Shown: piece by piece, positions 6,701 to 12,953 of the stretch | How the letters are laid out: the number at the start of each line of letters is the position of its first letter | Position numbering within the stretch: the stretch's first letter is position 1 | NCBI GenBank assembly: GCA_046496815.1 | Contig: JAWOGN010000129.1 | Coordinates: 1 to 13,397 of the forward strand | Direction: 5' to 3' | DNA length: 13,397 nucleotides | From: JAWOGN01 sp046496815 | GTDB taxonomy: Bacteria > Desulfobacterota > DSM-4660 > Desulfatiglandales > Desulfatiglandaceae | Program-made: the position numbers and the translations under genes | Notes under the pieces: model-generated | Seen by the model: the letters and a program-made list of their open reading frames with translations, nothing else | Databases searched by the model: none | What the model was told of the DNA's origin: nothing

Positions 6701-7709
6701 GCTGCGCTGCCGTGAGTCTGGCAAAAAGCGGTAAGATTCTCACCCCTTGGAAATGCCGGGCTTCCAGCAGCTCGCAGGTTTCCCGAATATCCTGCTCTGT
6801 GGGCATGAAAACGAGGATATCTCCGAAACGTTTTTTCTCCCACAGTGCTTCAACAGCCCGAACCGCTGTGTCCACGTAAGTGACCTCTCCGGAGTTTTCC
6901 AACTCCGGGTCGATGGCCATGTACTCAACATCTACCGGGTACATCCGGCCTTCCACCTCGATGACCGGCGCGGCGTCAAAAGCAGCGGAGAACTTTTCCG
7001 TGTCAATGGTGGCGGAGGTAATGATGACCTTCAACTCCTTTCGTTTGGGAAGCAGAGTCTTCAGAACTCCCAAAAGTAGGTCGATGTTGACGCTTCTTTC
7101 ATGAGCCTCATCGATTATGAGTGTATCGTATTCGTAAAGAAAAGGGTCCTGCTGGGCTTCGGCAAGCAGCATTCCGTCCGTCATGATTTTAATATAGGCG
7201 TCCCGCCGGGTCCTGTCCGCGAATCGGATCTTATAGCCCACGGAATTCCCGATAGTTTCAGACATCTCTTCCGCAATCCGACGTGCGACAGTCATCGCCG
7301 CAATCCGTCTTGGCTGGGTGCACCCGATTTTTCCCGCGACACCTTGGCCTGCCTCTAGACACATCTTGGGTATCTGGGTGCTTTTCCCGGAGCCGGTATC
7401 ACCGGAGATGATCACCACCTGATGCTCTCTGATGGCATCGACGATCGCATTTTTCTTGCCGAAAATGGGAAGAAGTCCGGGATAGGAGATCTTCGGCGTA
7501 TTGAGAAGGCGTCTTTCTTTTCTTTGGATAGACGTCTCGAGCCTTTTTTGAAGGGTCTCGATCTGGTTTTGAAGCTTTTTGTCCGGTGTACCTTTTTTGG
7601 CCCTTCGCACAAGCCTGAAGAGCCGTTGGGAAATTGTTTGCCTGTCCTCAAGCATGGTTGCGACGAGGCGGGATCGGATATTTTTTATCTTTTGAGATAC
7701 GTTATCCAT
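3768..7709 (-). CDS. hrpA: ATP-dependent RNA helicase HrpA (DEAH/RHA family)
   Basis: This 1313-residue protein is full length compared with about 1300 in E. coli HrpA. After a basic, helical N-terminal extension (1-75), the helicase core shows Walker A GDTGSGKST (103-111), TQPRR (131-135), DEAH (200-203), SAT (232-234), VATNVAETSLTIPG (351-364) and motif VI QRKGRCGR (400-407). The winged-helix, ratchet and OB-type regions of RHA helicases follow, and then the long C-terminal DUF3418 region typical of HrpA. HrpA is a cytosolic ATP-driven RNA helicase linked in E. coli to mRNA processing and ribosome quality control. The start is the first ATG of the frame; no strong Shine-Dalgarno precedes it. 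It is convergent with the LUD gene and divergent from livK, so it is probably a single-gene unit. Its end lies 2 bases past the terminator T-tract, and the 3' flank on its own strand has a G-quadruplex motif. Confidence 0.95.
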   Translation of the reverse strand: MDNVSQKIKNIRSRLVATMLEDRQTISQRLFRLVRRAKKGTPDKKLQNQIETLQKRLETSIQRKERRLLNTPKISYPGLLPIFGKKNAIVDAIREHQVVIISGDTGSGKSTQIPKMCLEAGQGVAGKIGCTQPRRIAAMTVARRIAEEMSETIGNSVGYKIRFADRTRRDAYIKIMTDGMLLAEAQQDPFLYEYDTLIIDEAHERSVNIDLLLGVLKTLLPKRKELKVIITSATIDTEKFSAAFDAAPVIEVEGRMYPVDVEYMAIDPELENSGEVTYVDTAVRAVEALWEKKRFGDILVFMPTEQDIRETCELLEARHFQGVRILPLFARLTAAQQKRVFADFSGRKIVVATNVAETSLTIPGIKYVVDTGLARIPRYLPRTRTTSLPISPISKSSADQRKGRCGRMESGVCIRLFSEEDYASRPEFTSPEILRSNLAEVILRMLSLNMEDISSFPFIDRPNPKSIKDGLERLMELGAVVKDAKEFSLTQKGRIMARFPMDPQISRMMLEAKKEGCVGEVAVIAAALSIQDPRERPIEKAAQADQMHAPFKDADSDFITLLNIWRRYLKTWETLKTQNNMRKFCNAHFLSFVRMREWRDVHEQVTRILGEQDIKADTNRALEPLESRYAGIHRAILSGYLSNIATKKEKNIYLAARGREVMIFPGSALFNRGRSWIVAAEVVKTSQLFARTVGRIEPQWIEDLGGSLCRSSYSEPHWEKNRGEVRAFEQVTLYGLVIVAGRPVSYGPMDPKESHRIFIQSALVEGQVKAPLAFLTHNQKLAKKIGGLEDKVRRRDILAGEQAMAEFYSKKLPGIYDIRSLKRHIKERGSDEFLKMQEEDLLLSQPDESELTRYPDKMGIGDRSFRLSYRFAPVSEDDGVTVTIPSTLTSRFPVEKLEWVVPGLLKEKIAALIKGLPKRFRKQLIPVSTTADIIVAEMEISNEPLITALSRFIYRRFGVDIPALEWSAAEIPDHLKMRVSITDHQGREIDAGRDFHRLKGSVKPSPSGEEELTVWKTAVEKWERSGISSWDFGDLPEQVSLGPHLAAYPGLAPKENGVAIVLFTNAEQALKSHKKGVEALFCSHLKKELKFLKRLLVLPDELTPAATDFGGARVFQKALYEHFIHHLFHLAIRSQEAFHAHAQAVRPTLVSRAKALLAQAENVLRAFLETRSALRAIETANRSNKAVQVLCAVIHSDLARLIPKDFFEQYAPDRIEHFPRYLRAMAVRAERGAYNVEKDRRKAAAAEVFVTALQKMTEALSPHSSREKREALDAYRWMIEEFKVSLFAPELKTAYPVSQKRLEAKVREIERMA

Positions 7710-7978
7710 GGTGTTTCGTGTCTATTCGGACCGTCCAGCACCCCCGTGCAGCCTGATCAGCTAAACAGACGCTTGTTTTGGACTCCCCGGGCTGCGTTTT
7801 AAATTTCACCGTCAAGGAAGAAACCACAGGTTGTGCTGAACAGCGAGTGTGCTGCGTTAAAATTTAAGTTAGAAGAAACCTACGGGCGCGTCAAACACAA
7901 AGCAAGCCAATCCCATTTATTGAATCGTAGTTCAGTGGAATCAGGCAGGCAGGACGTTCCCGAACAAATTGGATGCCT

Positions 7979-8016
7979 CTGCGGGCGAGCGAACCCCTGG
8001 TTTGGTGCGCCCGCAG
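7979..8016. other. Perfect 9-bp GC-rich stem-loop upstream of livK
   Basis: CTGCGGGCG (7979-7987) is perfectly complementary to CGCCCGCAG (8008-8016) across a 20-nt loop that can form a further AACC/GGTT pairing. No T-tract follows on either strand, so it is not a simple terminator. It could be a leader structure if transcription starts further upstream, or a protein-binding dyad. Confidence 0.4.
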
Positions 8017-8102
8017 TTTGCACGGTGATTCCCTCGGACACCCCCAACCAGTTGGTGCCCCAATTTCAGAAGAAGATCCCAGACTCGTTTCAGGAAATCC
8101 TC

Positions 8103-8131
8103 TTGACCCTTTAGATTGTTTGAAATAATTT
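8103..8131 (+). promoter_or_regulatory. Possible sigma-70 promoter of the liv operon
   Basis: TTGACC (8103-8108, 5 of 6 matches) and TAATTT (8126-8131, 3 of 6) are separated by 17 nt. Transcription would start near 8138 and produce a leader of about 90 nt containing the CTAAAAG/CTTTTAG and CCGCC/GGCGG hairpins. The -10 match is weak. Confidence 0.3.
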
Positions 8132-8170
8132 AATCTCTAAAAGATTCTTTTAGCATCCAAGTCTGGTGTT

Positions 8171-8190
8171 CCGCCATGTTTGATGGGCGG
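8171..8190 (+). promoter_or_regulatory. Hairpin in the livK leader
   Basis: CCGCC (8171-8175) pairs with GGCGG (8186-8190), extended inward by AT/AT around a one-base bulge. It ends 21 nt before the livK Shine-Dalgarno, so it could affect translation or mRNA stability of livK. No regulator is known. Confidence 0.25.
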
Positions 8191-8211
8191 TTGGCAGTAA
8201 ACTTGAAATTC

Positions 8212-8220
8212 AAAGGAGGT
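8212..8220 (+). promoter_or_regulatory. Strong ribosome binding site of livK
   Basis: AAAGGAGGT lies 5 nt before the livK ATG. It is nearly a full complement of the 16S 3' end, while livH, livM and livG have no comparable site. This fits the need for an excess of binding protein over membrane components. Confidence 0.75.
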
Positions 8221-8225
8221 CGAAA

Positions 8226-9413
8226 ATGGAACGAAGGACTTGCGGATTATTGGTACTGGTTGCCACCCTTGCTTTAATCTTATTCGGAGGGCTCGCGTGG
8301 GCCGCAGGCTCGGTTAAGGTGGGCGTCGTTGGTCCCAGAACGGGCACGGCGGCAGCTACCGGGAAGGCCTTTGAGGAGGGTATCAAGCTGGCAACGGCAT
8401 ATGTAAACGGCAAGGGCGGCGTTATGGGTAAAAATCTGGAGATTGTCTTTGAGGACACTGCAGGCGCGCCCGACAAGGCTGCTTCCGGCTTTGAGCGTCT
8501 GGCGACGCGGGACAAGGTCGTCATGGTGCTGGGGGAAAGCCACTCTTCCGCTGCATTGGCGGAGATCGAGGTGGCGAACCGGTTGAAAGTTCCCTTTATT
8601 GTGGCAGAGGCGTGGGCCGACCCGATCACGGCCAAGAACTACAAGTATATCTTTCGCGCCGGACCATCAAATTCAGGAGTTGTAAATAACACCATTGCCC
8701 AGTGGGTAAATCACGAGAAATTTAAGAAGGCATATATTGTCGCAGAGAACACCGATTGGGGCCTCGGAATTGCGGAATTAAGCAAGCAGGCGCTTGATAA
8801 ATCGGGCGTAAAATACGAATCTCTCGTAACGGAGCGCAATAGTCAGGATCATTACACAGAATTGTCAAAGATCAATGCATTTGATCCGGACGTAATCTTG
8901 GCTTTTGTTTACGGAACGGGCCTGCACTATTTTGTCTCCCAGGCTGGAGAAATGAAACTTACCCCCAAGGCCATTATTCTTGACGGAGCAGGCCCCCCCA
9001 GTCTCTGGCCCAGTTATTGGAAAAATGTGGGTGATTACGGAAATCTCGAGTGTTTTGTTTCTTCGATGCACGAAAAAGTCGAATTAACAAAATTGGCCAC
9101 CTATTTTCGAGAAGCATATGTCAAGGAATTCGGAGAACAGCCCACTGATTACAAATCACGATCCATGTTCGATGCCGTTTTGATCGCAGCAGACGCCATC
9201 AATCGTGCCGACTCCACAGATGCGGACAAATTGGTCGAAGCGTTGGAGTCAACCAATCTGTTGGTGACACGCGGCACAGTCAAATTCGGCACACAGAGAG
9301 GTGGTCCGGAATATCACCACTGGATGCCTCCCATGCTGGTGATCCAATGGCAGGACAAGGAGCAGGTGGTGCTGTATCCCCCAGAGGGGGCAACGGGCAA
9401 GCTGAAAAGATAG
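8226..9413 (+). CDS. livK: Periplasmic substrate-binding protein of a branched-chain amino acid-type ABC transporter
   Basis: This 395-residue protein captures the substrate in the periplasm and delivers it to LivHM. It starts with a Sec signal peptide: MERR, a hydrophobic core at about 6-23, and a likely cut after the AWA at 24-26. There is no lipobox cysteine, so it should be soluble. The mature part is a type I periplasmic-binding (Peripl_BP_6) fold that opens VKVGVVGPRTG, with a canonical GIKLATAYVNGKGGVMGKNLEIVFED segment and VMVLGESHSSAALAEIEVAN, the region that contacts ligand in LivJ/LivK. The closing segment has the usual VVLYPP ending. The ligand is not predictable; branched-chain amino acids, aromatic acids, amides or urea are all known for this family. 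It heads the operon, and a 120-nt gap with a hairpin separates it from livH. Confidence 0.9.
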   Translation: MERRTCGLLVLVATLALILFGGLAWAAGSVKVGVVGPRTGTAAATGKAFEEGIKLATAYVNGKGGVMGKNLEIVFEDTAGAPDKAASGFERLATRDKVVMVLGESHSSAALAEIEVANRLKVPFIVAEAWADPITAKNYKYIFRAGPSNSGVVNNTIAQWVNHEKFKKAYIVAENTDWGLGIAELSKQALDKSGVKYESLVTERNSQDHYTELSKINAFDPDVILAFVYGTGLHYFVSQAGEMKLTPKAIILDGAGPPSLWPSYWKNVGDYGNLECFVSSMHEKVELTKLATYFREAYVKEFGEQPTDYKSRSMFDAVLIAADAINRADSTDADKLVEALESTNLLVTRGTVKFGTQRGGPEYHHWMPPMLVIQWQDKEQVVLYPPEGATGKLKR

Positions 9414-9452
9414 CTGTTGCGCTGAGATAAAATTTGCGAATACACGGATGTT

Positions 9453-9512
9453 GCATGTGGTAGACGTCGGCCAAGAGGGGTCGTCGTTTGCCACATGTTT
9501 TATTTCACTTTT
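9453..9512 (+). terminator. Terminator-like hairpin between livK and livH
   Basis: CATGTGG (9454-9460) pairs with CCACATG (9491-9497), extendable by a G-U pair. Inside, GACG (9463-9466) pairs with CGTC (9482-9485). A T-rich run (9498-9512, interrupted) follows. Such a structure after a binding-protein gene commonly acts as a partial terminator or 3' stabiliser, raising LivK above the permease subunits. The T-run is imperfect, so read-through is expected. Confidence 0.5.
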
Positions 9513-9533
9513 CTTTAAAGAATCATTCAGCCC

Positions 9534-10391
9534 ATGTTTTCACTCGCCATCATGAACGGCTTGGCCATTGGGGTAATTTACGCCTTGGCGGCTCTGGGGG
9601 TCTCGCTGGTCGTCGGAATCATGAACGTGATCAATTTCGCTCATGGTGAATTCTACGTGCTGGCGGGATATTTTAGTTTTTTGTTTGCAGACGCCCTGGG
9701 CTGGAATCCCTACCTGTCCATGCTGGTGGCAGTGGGACTGGTCTTTTTGTTCGGGATCTTCATCGAGTATATCTTCATTCGGCCTACATACGGCAATGAC
9801 ATGTATTCGCTGATTTTGACTTTTATCCTTGTCATTGTTCTGCAAAATGCCTACCTGCTGATCTTCGGACCGTATCCACACAAACCCCCCAACTGGGTAA
9901 CGGGTGCAACAAGTATTTTCAATCTTTTCTACTATGGAAATCAGCGATTGGCCGCGGCCGTCGCAGGCGCAATGGTAATCACTGCCGTCTTCGCCTTGAT
10001 AAAGAAAACGTGGTTCGGCCGTATCATTCGTGCCGCCAGTCAGGACAGGGAAATGGCCGAGCTGAACGGCGTAAATACCGCCCAACTGAACATGTTGAGC
10101 TTTGGCCTGGGATGCGCGCTTGCGGGAACAGCGGGCGTCATTCTGACACCGGTCTTCCCGGTGACGCCGAGCGCCGGCGTCCCGGTTGCACTCACAGCTT
10201 TTGTGGTCGTTGTTCTTGGCGGTATGGGATCCATGTGGGGATGTGTGGTTGGCGGGTTGCTACTCGGATTGGTTGAAAATCTGGGCGCTGCGTTTATTTC
10301 CACCGGCTATAAGCATATTTTCGGCTTTATCATTTTAATTCTCGTTTTACTAGTGCGGCCTGCGGGTCTTTTCGGCCGAAAAGAGATATGA
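9534..10391 (+). CDS. livH: Branched-chain amino acid-type ABC transporter permease LivH
   Basis: This 285-residue inner-membrane permease has about eight hydrophobic segments. It shows the family start GLAIGVIYALAALGVSLVVG and NVINFAHGEFYVLAGY (about 30-47), and a cytoplasmic loop RAASQDREMAELNGVNTAQLN (about 166-186) that couples to the ATPases, followed by the GLGCALAGTAGVI helix. The end is VLLVRPAGLFGRKE, usual for LivH. ATG9534 fits the family N terminus; no clear Shine-Dalgarno precedes it, and an ATG at 9552 is an alternative. Its TGA overlaps the livM ATG, which points to translational coupling and 1:1 assembly with LivM. Confidence 0.93.
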   Translation: MFSLAIMNGLAIGVIYALAALGVSLVVGIMNVINFAHGEFYVLAGYFSFLFADALGWNPYLSMLVAVGLVFLFGIFIEYIFIRPTYGNDMYSLILTFILVIVLQNAYLLIFGPYPHKPPNWVTGATSIFNLFYYGNQRLAAAVAGAMVITAVFALIKKTWFGRIIRAASQDREMAELNGVNTAQLNMLSFGLGCALAGTAGVILTPVFPVTPSAGVPVALTAFVVVVLGGMGSMWGCVVGGLLLGLVENLGAAFISTGYKHIFGFIILILVLLVRPAGLFGRKEI

Positions 10392-11344
10392 TCATCGACA
10401 GTGGTTTGAGGGTATCCTTGAGACACAGGAACTTTTTTATCGTGCTTATTCTTGTCGGCGCGACGTTCTGTTTGCTGCCCTATTGGTTGGACGACTATCG
10501 GCTGCACGTGGTTATTGTCAGTCTCTTCTATGTCATGATGGCGTCCAGCTGGAACCTGCTGGCGGGATACACCGGACAGGTTTCGTTTGCTCACGCCGCC
10601 TTTGCAGGAATCGGCGCCTACACCTCAGGTATCCTTGCCGTCAAGGCCGGCATGAATCCCTGGCTTGGGGTTATGATGGGAACGATCCTTGCCGGCTTTC
10701 TGGGTGTGTGTCTGGGGTTTCTTTGTATCAAGATGGGCGGCATCTATCTGTCTTTAACCACGTTGGCTTTCTCGGAGATCCTGCACATTATCATCATCAA
10801 TGAGTACGAAGTGACGCGGGGAACCATGGGGCTTCAGGTCCCAGCGCTGATGGTGGAGTATTCTAAAGCGGCATACCTGTATATCATGCTTGCCGCAACG
10901 GTTCTGACGCTTATTATTATTTACACGGTTATTCATTCAAACCTGGGTCTGAATTTCAGAGCTGTCCAGAATGATGAGTCGGCCGCAGCATCCCTGGGCG
11001 TCCATGTGGTACAAATCAGAGTCTTGGCTTTCACTGTCTCTTGCGCTTTGGCCGGTTTTGCAGGAGGGCTTTACGGACACTACCTTTTATTGATCACCCC
11101 GGAGATACCTTCCCTGGATCAACAATTCCTCGTCCTTGCCATGGCGGTCATCGGCGGCATGGGGTCCTTTTTAGGCCCGATCATCGGATCATTTGTCCTG
11201 GAAATCCTGTCCGAATATATCCGCGCCTATGGGGAGTATCATGTGCTGGTGTTTGGACTGGTTGCATTGGCAATGGCTCGTTTTTCGCCCAATGGCCTTA
11301 CGGGGTTGATGGACCGTTTAGGATCCAGGCGGTCAAGCATTTGA
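10388..11344 (+). CDS. livM: Branched-chain amino acid-type ABC transporter permease LivM
   Basis: This 318-residue inner-membrane permease partners LivH. It has the family signatures SSWNLLAGYTGQVSFAHAAF with GIGAYTSG, LGFLCIKMGGIYLSLTTLAF, and the coupling loop AVQNDESAAASLGVHVVQIR followed by a membrane helix. The length is ordinary for LivM proteins without the long N-terminal extension seen in E. coli. Its ATG overlaps the livH TGA by the ATGA arrangement, so translation probably depends on ribosomes finishing livH. The product ends MARFSPNGLTGLMDRLG plus a short basic tail, as expected. It is 37 nt from livG. Confidence 0.93.
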   Translation: MIIDSGLRVSLRHRNFFIVLILVGATFCLLPYWLDDYRLHVVIVSLFYVMMASSWNLLAGYTGQVSFAHAAFAGIGAYTSGILAVKAGMNPWLGVMMGTILAGFLGVCLGFLCIKMGGIYLSLTTLAFSEILHIIIINEYEVTRGTMGLQVPALMVEYSKAAYLYIMLAATVLTLIIIYTVIHSNLGLNFRAVQNDESAAASLGVHVVQIRVLAFTVSCALAGFAGGLYGHYLLLITPEIPSLDQQFLVLAMAVIGGMGSFLGPIIGSFVLEILSEYIRAYGEYHVLVFGLVALAMARFSPNGLTGLMDRLGSRRSSI

Positions 11345-11381
11345 AACATTCAATCTTTGACGGAGATTTGGTGAACTCATT

Positions 11382-12104
11382 GTGGCCTTTTTGGAAGGTG
11401 TCGGCATAACAAAAAGATTTGGCGGGATCGTGGCCCTGAACAGCGTGAACTTTCGCATAGAGAGGGGTCAGATCGTGGGGTTGATCGGCCCCAATGGTGC
11501 CGGCAAAACCACCCTCTTTAATGCCGTTGCCGGGGCATACAAACCGACGTCCGGCCAAGTGCTATTTGATGGGCAGGACATGACCGGGTTGGCGTCCTAT
11601 GAAATGTGCCGCCATGGGATTGCCAGGACCTTTCAGGTCGCCCGGCCTTTTCCGGATATGACCTGTCGGGAGAATGTTCTCGTCGCGATTATCAATCGCC
11701 GGCAAAGTAACTCCCCTGCCGAACAGAACAGGCTTGCCGAGGAAACCCTTGAATTCGTAGGGCTCGGTGATCAGCGGCGAACGCAGGCCAAGAATCTCAA
11801 CTTAATTGAAAAAAAGAAGCTTGAGATGGCAAGGGCGCTTGCCACCGACCCCAAGCTCGTGTTGCTCGATGAAGTGCTGGGGGGACTCAACACGCAGGAA
11901 ATCGGTCAGGCGATTGAGCTTGTCAGAAGGCTTCGCGATGAACGGGGTCAGACCGTTTTTTGGATCGAACACGTCATGGGTGCCGTCATGAATGCGGCCG
12001 AAAAAGTGATTGTGCTGAATGAGGGAACGAAACTGATGGAAGGCACCCCGGCTGAAGTTGTTACCGATGAGAGAGTGATTCAGGCGTATTTGGGCCATGC
12101 GTGA
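11382..12104 (+). CDS. livG: Branched-chain amino acid-type ABC transporter ATPase LivG
   Basis: This 240-residue cytoplasmic ATPase powers LivHM together with LivF. It has Walker A GPNGAGKT (about 36-43), the LivG-specific CRHGIARTFQVARPFPDMT stretch with the Q-loop region, Walker B LVLLDEVLGGLN (about 163-174), and the H-loop histidine in FWIEHVMG. The ABC signature is not LSGGQ or LSYGQ: the position reads LNLIEKKKLEMARAL. Similarly changed signatures with a basic segment before LE-ARAL occur in a LivG subgroup, so this is a variant and not a frameshift. The start is GTG at 11382; a GGAG at 11362-11365 is rather far upstream (16 nt), so initiation may be weak. The stop is 13 nt before the preferred livF start. 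Confidence 0.92.
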   Translation: MAFLEGVGITKRFGGIVALNSVNFRIERGQIVGLIGPNGAGKTTLFNAVAGAYKPTSGQVLFDGQDMTGLASYEMCRHGIARTFQVARPFPDMTCRENVLVAIINRRQSNSPAEQNRLAEETLEFVGLGDQRRTQAKNLNLIEKKKLEMARALATDPKLVLLDEVLGGLNTQEIGQAIELVRRLRDERGQTVFWIEHVMGAVMNAAEKVIVLNEGTKLMEGTPAEVVTDERVIQAYLGHA

Positions 12105-12117
12105 AAGGATGCACCGG

Positions 12118-12819
12118 ATGTTACGGGTGAAGAATGCAGACGTTTTTCGAGGTGAAACGCAGATCCTATGGGACATCGCGATGGCGGTGTATCAAGGTGA
12201 GAAGGTTGCCATTCTGGGCAGTAACGGTGCCGGCAAATCTACCCTCCTCGCAGCCATTGTGGGCGTGGTGCGAACCGCCAGGGGATCGATAACGTTTCAT
12301 GGTGAAATGCTTCTGGGAAAACGGCCCTACCAGATCGTCAAAATGGGCCTTGCGCTGGTACCCGAGGGCCGCCGAATATATGGAGATATGAGTGTGGGGG
12401 AAAACCTTGAAATGGGCGCCTATCCAAAGCGGGGTAGAGTCCATCTGGAGGAGACAATGGCGCATGTCCTCGCGCTTTTCCCCATCCTCGGGAAACGGAC
12501 GCATCAACGGGCGGGAACCCTTTCGGGAGGGGAACAGCAAATGCTTGCCATCGGTCGGGCGATGATGGGACGACCCGAGATGCTTCTCATCGATGAGTTG
12601 TCCCTTGGACTGGCACCGGTGGTAACGCAGGAGATCTATCAGGTTTTGGATGGACTGGCCGAGGAGACGACCCTATTGATGGTGGAACAAAACGTGGAGC
12701 AGGCCCTCAAACACTCCCATCGGGCGTATGTGCTTGAGAGCGGCCGCATGATACGGAGCGGACTTTCGAAGGAGTTGGTAGAAGATAAGGATATTCGCCG
12801 GGCCTACCTTGGCCTGTGA
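12118..12819 (+). CDS. livF: Branched-chain amino acid-type ABC transporter ATPase LivF
   Basis: This second ATPase of the transporter has 233 residues from ATG12118. That start is preferred because AAAGGA (12104-12109) lies 8 nt upstream and the product then begins MLRVKNADVF like other LivF proteins. ATG12097 would overlap livG and add 7 residues. It has Walker A GSNGAGKS, the LivF hallmark VPEGRRIYGDMSVGENLEMGA, a normal signature LSGGEQQMLAIGRAMM, Walker B MLLIDELSLGLAP, and VEQN at the switch position where LivF commonly has Gln instead of His. It pairs with the unusual-signature LivG, so one of the two composite ATP sites has a canonical signature and the other does not. It is the last gene of the liv operon; no clear terminator follows. 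Confidence 0.93.
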   Translation: MLRVKNADVFRGETQILWDIAMAVYQGEKVAILGSNGAGKSTLLAAIVGVVRTARGSITFHGEMLLGKRPYQIVKMGLALVPEGRRIYGDMSVGENLEMGAYPKRGRVHLEETMAHVLALFPILGKRTHQRAGTLSGGEQQMLAIGRAMMGRPEMLLIDELSLGLAPVVTQEIYQVLDGLAEETTLLMVEQNVEQALKHSHRAYVLESGRMIRSGLSKELVEDKDIRRAYLGL

Positions 12820-12953
12820 GCAAAGTCTTCCTCAGGGTATTATCGGTTGAGGTAACTGTGTTATGACCGGTTTATCTATGATTCACCCTTCTCAAAAAAA
12901 TGCATTGGAGGAACCAAACATTTCCGATGGGACGCTGATAACAAATTTGTGGT
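12820..12953. other. Short convergent spacer between livF and the AOR-family gene
   Basis: These 134 nt hold only a weak CCTCA/TGAGG pairing (12830-12852) without a T-tract. I see no intrinsic terminator for either converging gene, so termination may be Rho-dependent or the transcripts may overlap. Confidence 0.4.

Larger units (their letters stand above)
7710..8225. other. Divergent intergenic region between hrpA and livK
   Basis: This 516-nt spacer should carry the promoters of both flanking genes. Visible are a GCAC/GTGC mini-hairpin near 7738-7749, two near-identical GCTGCGTT(W)AAATTT-type boxes exactly 60 bp apart (7791 and 7851), a perfect 9-bp stem-loop (7979-8016), an inverted repeat CCAAC/GTTGG (8044-8055 region), a possible sigma-70 promoter (8103-8131), a 7-bp CTAAAAG/CTTTTAG hairpin (8137-8153), and a CCGCC/GGCGG hairpin (8171-8190) shortly before the livK ribosome site. 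A 93-codon GTG-started frame (7833-8114) crosses the region but has no recognisable product. I found no convincing hrpA promoter. Confidence 0.6.

Noticed and set aside
7833..8114. 93-codon GTG-started frame between hrpA and livK
   Set aside because: No recognisable domain, a weak and distant AAGGAAG before the GTG, and overlap with a perfect stem-loop and a possible promoter. More likely a chance frame in a regulatory spacer.
8191..8208. Sigma-54-like TTGGCAG...TTGA before livK
   Set aside because: The invariant GC of the -12 element is missing and the site is directly upstream of the ribosome site, so transcription would start at or past it.
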